Origin: Pararoseomonas baculiformis
GTDB lineage: Bacteria > Pseudomonadota > Alphaproteobacteria > Acetobacterales > Acetobacteraceae
Assembly (NCBI RefSeq): GCF_017813395.1
Contig: NZ_JAGIZB010000001.1
Span: forward strand, 372,001 to 436,000
Direction of reading: 5' to 3'
Length of the DNA stretch: 64,000 bases
Part shown: positions 26,721 to 35,057 of the stretch, piece by piece
How the letters are laid out: the number at the start of each line of letters is the position of its first letter
Numbering within the stretch: position 1 is the first letter of the stretch
The notes under the pieces: generated by a model
Told to the model about the DNA's origin: nothing
Database searches by the model: none
The model's input: only the letters and a program-made list of their open reading frames with translations
Position numbers and translations under genes: made by a program

Positions 26721-27476
26721 CTACATAGGCGGCATCTCAGGCGGTGGTGCCGGCGGGATCGGCATGACGCCTGTGCGAAGATACTCGTCCATGCAGGCTT
26801 CCTCTGAACGGCTGCCAGCGATCGTCGCAATGGCGCCTATGAGCCCGAGCATTGCGGCGCCTCCGCCGGGGTTCTGCGAACTGCAGATCGCCACAGCCCG
26901 GCGATCCCGGACTTCCCTGGTAGCCAAGTCCACGATGGCCTTCGTCCGCGCAGGATCGGCCCGCGTTGAGCGAGCGATAGCGGCGTCCACGTCGGGCGAG
27001 CCGCTGAGTGCGAGCTGAACGAAGGGTCTGAGCTCTGGCGGGGCGATCGAGTGTTCGGCAAGAACTTGCGGGCTACTCACTCGGGTCAGATCAACCGCTG
27101 GAGGGCGACAGGACACGCAGGGAAACGGTTGCAGCATGTACGGGATATCGACGGTGAGCTCGCTTCCCCGCCGGCCCTGCCAAGGGAAGAAGGCCTGATT
27201 GAAGCGGCTATTGTTCTTGGTATCACGGAAGCAGAGCGGCTGCGGGCGTCCGTTGTGCTGGAACAGCACCGGGCTAGTGGAGCAGAATTCTTCCTGTCCA
27301 TCCGCTCGAGACGGAACAAGAACTTGCTGCGGCCGCACCCGGACGCTTGCGGTCCAGTTGATGCGCCCTTCCGGGGCACTTGTGATTACAGCTATTTCGT
27401 TCCGAGTGGACTGTTCGATATTGGCCGTCGCGCATGCTGCAAGGCTTAACAGAGTGAGAAGAACGGCGTAGCGCAC
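26721..27476 (-). CDS. Predicted lipoprotein of unknown function
   Basis: A 251-residue protein with a lipoprotein signal: MRYAVLLTLLSLAAC, whose LAAC is a good lipobox with Cys15 the expected lipidated residue. The mature part has two close Cys in FPCVSC and others later (CSS, EEAC). There is a hydrophobic patch AAMLGLIGAIATIAG near 210 and a Pro-rich end. I do not recognise a family. The start is GTG 27476 behind GGGAGG. Codon use is less GC-biased than in neighbouring genes. It is divergent from the broken gene at 27560, and the two share an 83 bp promoter region. Confidence 0.7.
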   Translation of the reverse strand: MRYAVLLTLLSLAACATANIEQSTRNEIAVITSAPEGRINWTASVRVRPQQVLVPSRADGQEEFCSTSPVLFQHNGRPQPLCFRDTKNNSRFNQAFFPWQGRRGSELTVDIPYMLQPFPCVSCRPPAVDLTRVSSPQVLAEHSIAPPELRPFVQLALSGSPDVDAAIARSTRADPARTKAIVDLATREVRDRRAVAICSSQNPGGGAAMLGLIGAIATIAGSRSEEACMDEYLRTGVMPIPPAPPPEMPPM

Positions 27477-27559
27477 GGCGGAGCCTCCCTAGGAAGCGTT
27501 CATCCTGGAATCCTCCGACGCACAGGGCAAACCTGCGGACAGCACAGGAGGGAGGGCGG

Positions 27560-28067
27560 ATGGCGATTGTGAGCCAAGTGACCGAAGCCGTCTTCCGGTC
27601 CCGCTTCGAGAGTCAGATGACCGCTGGGGCCCATGCTGCCGCTGCCTTGATGACCAAATTGGCTGAGGCGGTGGAGGTCCGAGGAGCGGGTCGGCTCCCA
27701 AACCAAAACCGCCGGCGCGTGGGTGAGGCAGAACGACCGCGATACTCAGGCGGCGGAGAAGGCGCGCCTTCGGGGTGCAGGGCGCGCAGTTGCTTGGCGC
27801 ATTGGGCACGGGCAGCGCATAGCGGGCGCGGTGCTCACGGTGGGCACGCTGATTGCGCAGTTCGTCGGTAGCATGTCTTCGGCGGATGCGTTCACCAAGG
27901 CCATTGAGGACCAATCAACCGCCTATGACGCGATAGAGGCGGCATGGAAGCGGCGCCGCCCCGGGATCGACGAGGAGGCCGCCAAGGTCGTCCAAGTGGC
28001 CGACTACTATGCCTCCCTCACCGCCGAGCAGCGCCGGGGCGCGGAATTGGTACTCCGGCGGCAGTAG
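27560..28067 (+). pseudogene. Frameshifted small gene of unknown function
   Basis: ATG 27560 follows an excellent AGGAGGGAGG and opens MAIVSQVTEAVFRSRFESQM. Third-position G/C bias holds in this frame only to about 27678. Beyond that the bias and protein-like sequence move to the +1 frame, which reads RVGSQTKTAGAWVRQNDRD and runs to the stop at 28067 (ending ELVLRRQ). Removing one base near 27676-27680 would join the frames into a protein of about 168 residues with a hydrophobic segment, AGAVLTVGTLIAQFVG. I read this as one gene broken by a single-base insertion; a sequencing error or programmed slip is possible. No family recognised. Confidence 0.6.
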
Positions 28068-28084
28068 GCGCAGCTTGAGGCGAC

Positions 28085-28111
28085 GGGGGAGGAGGAGTTC
28101 CCTCCTCCCCC
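28085..28111. terminator. Bidirectional hairpin between convergent genes
   Basis: GGGGGAGGAG-GAGTTCC-CTCCTCCCCC, a perfect 10 bp stem between the broken gene and the malic enzyme gene, whose ends face each other. It marks the right-hand border of the atypical islet. Confidence 0.65.
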
Positions 28112-28124
28112 TGTGCCGAAAGCG

Positions 28125-30443
28125 CTACTTCACCAAAGAGTCATGGGCCGCGAGGCAGGCCATATCCAGGATGTTGTTCACCCCGGCCGCGATCGAGAGG
28201 ATCTGCGCCGGCTTGGAAAGCCCCATGAGCAGCGGCCCGATGGCGGGGGCGCTGGTCAGGCGGGGGATGGCCTTGGACAGTATATGGGCCGCGTGCAGCC
28301 CCGGCATGACAAGCACATTGGCCGGGCCGGTGAGGCGGCAGAACGGGTAGAGGCTTTGCAGGCTGGGGTCGAGCGCGACATCGGCCGCCATCTCGCCCTC
28401 ATACTCGAAGCCCACATCACCGCGCGCATCCAGCAGCTCCACCGCGTCCCGCACCGTCTTGGGGATCACGCTGCCGCGCGGGTCCCCGAAACTGGAGAAG
28501 GAGAGGAAGGCCACGCGCGGCTCCAGGCCGAGGCGGCGGGCCTGGGCGGCGGATTGCACCGCGATTTCGGCCAGGGTCTCGGGATCCGGGCGCTCATGGA
28601 TGGCGGTATCGGCCAGCAGCACCGTGCCCACGCGGCGGGTCAGCAGCATCGTCAGCCCGAAGAGCACGCCCTTGCCGCCATCCGATGCCGGGGCCGGGTC
28701 GATGGCCAGGCTGATCTGCTTCAGGCTGGCCGCGTAGGAGCGGGTGGTGCCGGTGATCATCGCATCCGCATCGCCCATCGCCACCATGCAGGCGGCGAAG
28801 ATGTTGCGGTCCAGGTTCACCGCGCGCTGCGCATCGCGGAACAGGAAGCCCTCGCGCTGCTTCCGGGCATAGAGGTATTCCGCATAGCGCCGGTTGCTGT
28901 CGGACCGCGCGGCGTTGTGGAGCTCGATGCCATCCGGCAGCGGCACGCCGAGCGCGGCCACCGTCGCCGTGATCCGGTCCTCGCGACCGACCAGGATGGG
29001 CGTGCCATAGCCGGCGTTGCGGAAGGCGATCGCGGCGCGGATCGTCTTCTCCTCCTCGCCCTCGGCGAAGACGACGCGGCGCGGGTTCTGGCGCACGCGC
29101 TCGGTGATCGCCTCCAGCGCGCCGCCGGCCGCGTCCAGCTTCTGCGCGAGCGACCGGGCATATTGCTGCAGGTCGGTCATCGGCTTGCGGGCGACGCCGC
29201 TTTCCATCGCCGCCTTCGCCACGGCGGGAGACACGCGGGAGATCAGCCGCGGGTCGAAGGCATGGGGGATGATGTATTCGGGGCCGAAGCGCAGCCCGGC
29301 GCCACCGCCGGCCCCCGCCACCTCCTCCGGCACGTCCTCCCGCGCCAGCATCGCCAGCGCCTCGGCGGCCGCGATCTTCATCGCCTCGTTGATGGTGGTG
29401 GCGCGCACATCCAGCGCCCCGCGGAAGATGAAGGGAAAGCCGAGGACGTTGTTCACCTGGTTCGGGTAGTCGGAGCGCCCGGTGGCCACGATGCAGTCCG
29501 GGCGCGCGGCCTTCGCCTCGTCCGGGGTGATCTCCGGGTCCGGGTTGGCCATGGCGAAGATGATGGGCTGGTCCGCCATCGCCTTCACCATCTCCTGCGT
29601 CACCGCGCCTTTCTTCGAAAGGCCGAAGAAGGCGTCCGCACCGCGCAGCGCCTCGGTCAGGGTGCGGACCTCGGTCTCCGCGGCATGGGCGGATTTCCAC
29701 TGGTTCATGCCCTCCACCCGGCCGCGGTAGAGCACGCCCTTGGTGTCGCACATGATGATGTTCTGCGGCCGCATCCCCATGGCGCGCAGCAGCTCGGCGC
29801 AGGCGATGGCGGCCGAGCCCGCGCCGTTGATGACAAGCTTCGTGGTCTTCAGGTCGCGGCCTGTGAGATGGCAGGCATTGATGAGCCCCGCCGCGGCGAC
29901 GATCGCCGTGCCGTGCTGGTCGTCATGGAAGACCGGGATGTCCATGATCTCGCGCAGGCGCTGCTCGATCACGAAGCATTCTGGGGCCTTGATGTCCTCC
30001 AGGTTGATGCCGCCGAAGGAGGGGCCGAGAAAGCGGACGCAGTTCACGAACTCGTCCACGTCATAGGCATCGACGCAGAGGTCGATGGAATCCACGTCGG
30101 CGAAGCGCTTGAACAGCGCCGCCTTCCCCTCCATCACCGGCTTGCCGGCCACCGCGCCGAGATCGCCGAGGCCGAGCACCGCCGTGCCGTTGGAGATCAC
30201 GGCCACCATGTTGCCCTTGGCCGTGTAGTCATAGGCGAGCGACGGGTCCCGGTGGATTTCCAGGCAGGGCTCGGCCACGCCTGGCGAGTAGGCGAGGGAC
30301 AGGTCGCGCGCCGTGGCGAGCGGCTTGGTGAGGCGTATCTCCAGCTTGCCGGGCTTGCCCTCGGCGTGGAGCGCCAGCGCTTCCTCACGGGTGATGCGGG
30401 CGGTGCGGGAATCCCCGGATCCGGTGCGGCGCGCGTCGTCCAT
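28125..30443 (-). CDS. maeB: NADP-dependent malic enzyme with phosphotransacetylase-like domain
   Basis: MaeB decarboxylates malate to pyruvate, supplying NADPH and linking the TCA cycle to gluconeogenesis. The 772 residues split into a malic-enzyme half and a C-terminal phosphotransacetylase-like half (about 440-770), typical of the proteobacterial MaeB fusion and thought to be regulatory. The first half has [27 protein letters not shown] and [16 protein letters not shown] for NAD(P); the second has [17 protein letters not shown] start at ATG 30443 behind GGGAG; the frame to 30542 is unconserved. It is a single gene with a hairpin at its end. Confidence 0.93.
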   Translation of the reverse strand: MDDARRTGSGDSRTARITREEALALHAEGKPGKLEIRLTKPLATARDLSLAYSPGVAEPCLEIHRDPSLAYDYTAKGNMVAVISNGTAVLGLGDLGAVAGKPVMEGKAALFKRFADVDSIDLCVDAYDVDEFVNCVRFLGPSFGGINLEDIKAPECFVIEQRLREIMDIPVFHDDQHGTAIVAAAGLINACHLTGRDLKTTKLVINGAGSAAIACAELLRAMGMRPQNIIMCDTKGVLYRGRVEGMNQWKSAHAAETEVRTLTEALRGADAFFGLSKKGAVTQEMVKAMADQPIIFAMANPDPEITPDEAKAARPDCIVATGRSDYPNQVNNVLGFPFIFRGALDVRATTINEAMKIAAAEALAMLAREDVPEEVAGAGGGAGLRFGPEYIIPHAFDPRLISRVSPAVAKAAMESGVARKPMTDLQQYARSLAQKLDAAGGALEAITERVRQNPRRVVFAEGEEEKTIRAAIAFRNAGYGTPILVGREDRITATVAALGVPLPDGIELHNAARSDSNRRYAEYLYARKQREGFLFRDAQRAVNLDRNIFAACMVAMGDADAMITGTTRSYAASLKQISLAIDPAPASDGGKGVLFGLTMLLTRRVGTVLLADTAIHERPDPETLAEIAVQSAAQARRLGLEPRVAFLSFSSFGDPRGSVIPKTVRDAVELLDARGDVGFEYEGEMAADVALDPSLQSLYPFCRLTGPANVLVMPGLHAAHILSKAIPRLTSAPAIGPLLMGLSKPAQILSIAAGVNNILDMACLAAHDSLVK

Positions 30444-30591
30444 CGTCAATCTCCCGCTGTCCAACTCATTCCTGGGCGCCAGGACCGCCGCATTTAGCGT
30501 GCCGTTGTCCGCACGGGAATGAACCCGGCGAGATTTTTGCATGCTGCACTGCGGAAGCTGCGCTGCGGGACGAAGCCGCCCCGCCGCTTCC

Positions 30592-32184
30592 TCAGCTCCG
30601 CCGGACGCTCCAGGGATAGGGCGTGCTGCCCTCCAGCAGCCCGGTCAGGTCCCGCCGGAAGGCCGTGCGGATGGTGAACTGGCCCAGCGGCACGGTGGAG
30701 ACCTCCTCCAGCGCCAGCCGGTTCAGCGCCTCCGCGGCCCGGGCACGGCCCGCCTCGTCCGGGGCATCCAGCCACTCCGCCGTCAGCGCCTCGGCCTTGT
30801 CGCTCTTCCACCAGCCGAACCAGCCGGCCTCGCCCTGGCCGCGGATCAGCGGCGACATCGCAGGGCTGCCATAGGTGTTGGAGGTGCCGGTGGTGTGGAA
30901 GATGCTCCAGCCGCCCCTCTCCACGGGTTCGCGCGAGTTGCGGCGCTGGATCACCGTGCCCCAGTCGCTCTCGGCCAGTTCCACATTCATCCCGATCCGG
31001 CGCAGCGCGTCGTTCGTCACCTGGCCCAGCGGGCCGATATCCGGGAAATCCGTGGGATTGATGATGACGACCTTCTGGTTCGCATAGCCCGCCTCCCGCA
31101 GCGCCGCCCGGGCCGCGTCCAGGCTGCCGGGCATCAGGTCCGGATGATCCTTGTAGTAGGGGGTGCGCTTGGGGAAGAGGCTGCGCGTATCGGTCCAGAC
31201 GGAGGTGTCATCCCCCTGGGCCGCGCGCATGTAGTTCTCCTGGATCGCCGAGAGCCGCACGGCCTGGCGCAGCCGCACGTCATTGAAGGGCGGCTGCAGG
31301 CAGTTCAGCCGCATCAGGGCCATGCGGCCCTCCACATCCAGGATCTCCTGCCGGATCTCGCGGTTGCGGGCCAGCATCGGGCGCAGGTCGGACAGCGGGC
31401 GCTCCCACCAGTCCACCTCGCCATTGTTCAGCGCCGCCGCGGCGGTGGAGGCATCGGGGATCACGTGCCACTCGATCCGCTGCATATGCGCGACCTTGCC
31501 GCCCGAGGCACGCTCCGGCGGTTCCTGGCGCGGCACGTAGCCGTCGAACTTCTCATACACCACGCGGGAGCCGGAATTGTACTCGCCGGGCAGGAAGCGA
31601 TAGGGGCCGGAGCCGACCATCTCCGTCACCGCCCGCGTCGATTCCGTCGCGGCCAAGCGTTCCGGCATCATGAAGCAGACGCTGGCATCGGGCTTGGCCA
31701 GCGCATCCAGCATCAGCGGGAAGGGCCGGCTCAGCCGCGCCTCGAAGCTGCGGTCGTCGATCACCCGCCACTCCTCCACCCGGCGGGCCATGAGCTGGCC
31801 GAAGGGGTCGCGCACCGACCAGCGCTTGATGCTGGCCACGCAATCCGCCGCCCGCACCGGCTCCCCGTCATGGAAGCGCAGCCCCTCCCGCAGGCGGAAG
31901 CGCCAGCGGCGGCCGTCATCCAGCACCTCATGTCCCTCGGCCATCTGCGGCTGGGGGCGGTTCCGGGCATCCACGGCATAGAGCGTGTCGAACACGTAGT
32001 AGCCGTGGTTGCTGGTGACGGTGGCGGTGGTCCAGACCGGGTCCAGGCTGGTCAGGTTCGCCTGGGGCACGAAGCGCAGCGTGCGCGCGCGCATGTCCTG
32101 GCCCAGCGCCGGGGCGGCCAGGCCACCCGTTCCACCCATCAACGCCACGCCGGCACCGGCGCGAAGCAGGCTTCGCCGATTCAT
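30592..32184 (-). CDS. ABC transporter substrate-binding protein, family 5 (peptide/nickel type)
   Basis: A 530-residue periplasmic receptor of the dipeptide/nickel/oligopeptide class. The signal is NRRSLLRAGAGVALMGG ending ALGQ, with paired arginines. The fold is marked by WRFRLREGLRFHDGEPVRAAD, the family's most constant segment, and by VGSGPYRFLPGEYNSG. Start ATG 32184 lies 9 nt from GAGGAG, better than ATG 32193. No permease or ATPase genes adjoin it, so it is an orphan receptor. It is divergent from mutS with 140 bp between the starts. Confidence 0.9.
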   Translation of the reverse strand: MNRRSLLRAGAGVALMGGTGGLAAPALGQDMRARTLRFVPQANLTSLDPVWTTATVTSNHGYYVFDTLYAVDARNRPQPQMAEGHEVLDDGRRWRFRLREGLRFHDGEPVRAADCVASIKRWSVRDPFGQLMARRVEEWRVIDDRSFEARLSRPFPLMLDALAKPDASVCFMMPERLAATESTRAVTEMVGSGPYRFLPGEYNSGSRVVYEKFDGYVPRQEPPERASGGKVAHMQRIEWHVIPDASTAAAALNNGEVDWWERPLSDLRPMLARNREIRQEILDVEGRMALMRLNCLQPPFNDVRLRQAVRLSAIQENYMRAAQGDDTSVWTDTRSLFPKRTPYYKDHPDLMPGSLDAARAALREAGYANQKVVIINPTDFPDIGPLGQVTNDALRRIGMNVELAESDWGTVIQRRNSREPVERGGWSIFHTTGTSNTYGSPAMSPLIRGQGEAGWFGWWKSDKAEALTAEWLDAPDEAGRARAAEALNRLALEEVSTVPLGQFTIRTAFRRDLTGLLEGSTPYPWSVRRS

Positions 32185-32324
32185 CCCGAACATCTCCTCT
32201 CGGTGCCCCCTCGCCGGGCCTTTGGACGAAGCCTGCCCTCCGGGTGCCACAGGCCGCAAGCTTTGCGAGGGGCGTGGCCAGGGCCTGCTGGACCGATCCC
32301 GCGCCCCAACCTAGGAGTCCTCCC

Positions 32325-35057
32325 ATGGACTCCGTCCCGCCGATCCCCAGCGCCCCCATCCCGAATCCGGCCGGCGCGACCCCTGCACTGGCCCAGTGGT
32401 TCGCCGCCAAGCAGGCGCATCCCGATGCCCTGCTCTTCTTCCGCATGGGCGATTTCTTCGAACTGTTCTTCGGCGATGCCACGACGGCCGGGGAGGCGCT
32501 GGGCCTCGCCGTCTCCCACCGGGGGGAACACCAGGGCCAGCCCGTGCCCATGGCCGGCGTGCCCGTGCATGCCATGGAAGCCTACCTCGCCCGCCTCATC
32601 CGCCGTGGCTTCCGGGTGGCCATCTGCGAGCAGATGGAGACACCCGAGGCCGCCAAGGCCCGCAAGGCGCCGGCCGTGCGGCGGGAGGTGGTGCGCATCG
32701 TCACCCCCGCCACGGTCACGGAGGAGGCGCTGCTGGAGGGCGCCCGCCCCTCCTGGCTGCTGGCCCTGGCGCCCGAGGGGGCGGAGCGGGTCGGCGCCGC
32801 CTGGCTGGATGTCTCCACCGGCCATGTCTGCACGGAAAGCGTGGCGGCGGCCGAACTCGGCGCCCTTCTCGCCCGGCTGGACCCGGCCGAGGTGGTGGCG
32901 CCTGGATCCCTGGCCGCCGGCGATGCGCTGACCCCGCTGGGCGGGCTGGTGCGCGAGGCCGCCCCGCCGCGGGACGGCGCAAGGCTGGCCGCCGAGGCCT
33001 GGGGTGTGGCGAGCCTTTCCGCCTTCGGCAGCTTCACCGAGGGCGAGGCCAATGCGCTGGCCATGGCGCTGGACTATGTGCGCGGCGCCTCGGGCGGCAC
33101 CCTCCCCCGCCTGGCCCCGCCCGAGGCGCGCGGAGGCGAGGGCACCTTGCGGATGGATGCGGCCACGCGCCGCAGCCTGGAGATCCTGAAGGCCGAGCGC
33201 GGCGGCAAGGACTGCCTGCTGGGCGCCGTGGACCGGACGCTGACCGCCGCCGGGGCCCGGGAACTGGCCGCCCGCCTCGCCAGCCCCCTGGCCGAGGCCG
33301 CCCCGATCGCCGCCCGGCATGATGCGGTGGCGTTTCTCCTCGCCGCCGGCTCGGTGCGCGCCGCGCTGCGGGATTCGCTGAAGGGTGCCCCGGACATGGC
33401 CCGCGCCCTGGGCCGCCTTTCCGTCGAGCGCTTCTTCCCGCGCGACCTCGCCAGCCTGCGCGACGGCCTCGCCCGCGCCGAGGCCATGCAGGCCGCCTTG
33501 CGGGACGCTGCGGGCGTGCCTCCCATCCCGCCCCTCCTGGTGGCAGCAGGCCAGGCCCTGGTGCCGGGGAACTCCCCCCGCGCCGAGCTCGACCGCGCCT
33601 TGGCCGGGGAGCTGCCAGCCAGGCTGGAGGATGGCGGTGTGGTCGGCCCCGGCTATGACGGGGAGCTGGATGCGCTCCGCCGCCTGCGGGACGATGCGCG
33701 CGGCGCCATCCTGGCGCTGCAGATGGATCTGGCCCAGGCCTGGGGCGTCGCCAGCCTGAAGATCCGCCACCACCAGCAGCTCGGCTTCCTGGCCGAGGTT
33801 CCGGCGGCGGCCGGCGAGATCCTGCTACGGCAGAAGCCCGCCCCCGGCCCCATGGCCCCGGTGCACCGGCAATCCATGGCCAGTGCCCACCGCTTCACCT
33901 GCGGCGCGCTGACGGATCTCGACCGCAGGCTTTCCCAGGCGCGTGACGAGGCCTCGCGCCGGGAGGCGCTGGTGATCCGCCATCTCCGCAAGCTCTGCCT
34001 GGACGCCGCGCCCGCCATCGCCGCGGCGGCACGGGCCGTGGCAGAGATCGATGTCCATGCCGCCTCGGCCGAGCTGGCGGCCTCCGGCGGCTGGTGCCGG
34101 CCGGACATGCCGGATCGCCCGGATTTCTGCATCGCCCAGGGCCGCCACCCCGTGGTGGAGGCCGCGCTGCGCCGGAACCGCGGCCCCGCCTTCGTGCCGA
34201 ACGACGCCGATCTCTCCCCGGGCCGCCGCCTCTGCCTCCTCACCGGCCCGAACATGGCCGGCAAGTCCACCTATCTCCGCCAGAACGCCCTTATGGTCGT
34301 CCTCGCCCAGGCCGGGCTCTACGTGCCGGCCGAATCGGCACGCATCGGGCTGGTGGACCGGCTCTTCTCGCGCGTCGGCACGGCGGACGACATCGCCGGC
34401 GGCCGCTCCACCTTCATGGTGGAGATGAGCGAGACGGCGGCCGTGCTGAACCAGGCCGGCCCCCGCTCCTTCGTGGTGCTGGACGAGGTCGGGCGCGGCA
34501 CCGCCACCTGGGACGGCCTCGCCATCGCCTGGGCGGTGCTGGAGGCGCTGCATGACCGGCTTCGCTCCCGCACCCTCTTCGCGACCCATTTCCACGAGCT
34601 GACGGCGCTGGCCGGGAAGCTGCCGGAACTCGCCCCCGCCGCCATGAAGGTGCGGGAGCACCGGGGGCAGGTGGTGTTCCAGCACCTGGTCGGCCCCGGC
34701 GCCTCGGAACGGTCCTGGGGGCTGCATGTCGCCCGCCTTGCCGGCGTGCCCCGGGATGTGGTGGGGCGGGCAGAGGCGGTGCTGGCCTCGCTGGAGGAAC
34801 GCGCCCGGGGGCTGGACCCGCTCTCCGGCGAGCTTCCTCTCTTCGCCGCCGCCCCGGCCCGGAATCACGCCCCCGGTCCTTCCCCCGCCCGCCCGGAGCC
34901 GGACCCAGATCCCCTGCGGGAGGCGCTGGAAGCCCTGGACCCTGATGCGATGGCGCCACGCGAGGCGCTGGAAGCCCTCTACCGGCTGAAATCCATGCTT
35001 ACGGGTCACGGGATGGCTGTTGCGCCGCAGCGCGACTCCTTATCTTCCGTCGAATGA
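32325..35057 (+). CDS. mutS: DNA mismatch repair protein MutS
   Basis: MutS recognises mismatches and small loops and starts methyl-independent repair with MutL. The 910-residue protein has the mismatch-reading motif F44-F45-E46 in FFRMGDFFELFF, the connector and lever domains, then the ATPase. That carries LTGPNMAGKST (about 640), STFMVEMSETA and VLDEVGRGTATWDG, and LFATHFHEL follows. The C-terminal 90 residues are Pro-rich, then a short helical tail for tetramer contacts. Start ATG 32325 follows AGGAG. Its stop overlaps the glnD start in ATGA, so the two genes are one transcript. Confidence 0.96.
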   Translation: MDSVPPIPSAPIPNPAGATPALAQWFAAKQAHPDALLFFRMGDFFELFFGDATTAGEALGLAVSHRGEHQGQPVPMAGVPVHAMEAYLARLIRRGFRVAICEQMETPEAAKARKAPAVRREVVRIVTPATVTEEALLEGARPSWLLALAPEGAERVGAAWLDVSTGHVCTESVAAAELGALLARLDPAEVVAPGSLAAGDALTPLGGLVREAAPPRDGARLAAEAWGVASLSAFGSFTEGEANALAMALDYVRGASGGTLPRLAPPEARGGEGTLRMDAATRRSLEILKAERGGKDCLLGAVDRTLTAAGARELAARLASPLAEAAPIAARHDAVAFLLAAGSVRAALRDSLKGAPDMARALGRLSVERFFPRDLASLRDGLARAEAMQAALRDAAGVPPIPPLLVAAGQALVPGNSPRAELDRALAGELPARLEDGGVVGPGYDGELDALRRLRDDARGAILALQMDLAQAWGVASLKIRHHQQLGFLAEVPAAAGEILLRQKPAPGPMAPVHRQSMASAHRFTCGALTDLDRRLSQARDEASRREALVIRHLRKLCLDAAPAIAAAARAVAEIDVHAASAELAASGGWCRPDMPDRPDFCIAQGRHPVVEAALRRNRGPAFVPNDADLSPGRRLCLLTGPNMAGKSTYLRQNALMVVLAQAGLYVPAESARIGLVDRLFSRVGTADDIAGGRSTFMVEMSETAAVLNQAGPRSFVVLDEVGRGTATWDGLAIAWAVLEALHDRLRSRTLFATHFHELTALAGKLPELAPAAMKVREHRGQVVFQHLVGPGASERSWGLHVARLAGVPRDVVGRAEAVLASLEERARGLDPLSGELPLFAAAPARNHAPGPSPARPEPDPDPLREALEALDPDAMAPREALEALYRLKSMLTGHGMAVAPQRDSLSSVE

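Noticed and set aside
27489-27914. A 141-codon minus-strand frame opposite the broken gene.
   Set aside because: Its product is Pro/Arg/Ser-rich without motif or ribosome site, while the plus strand there has a superb ribosome site and correct third-position bias.
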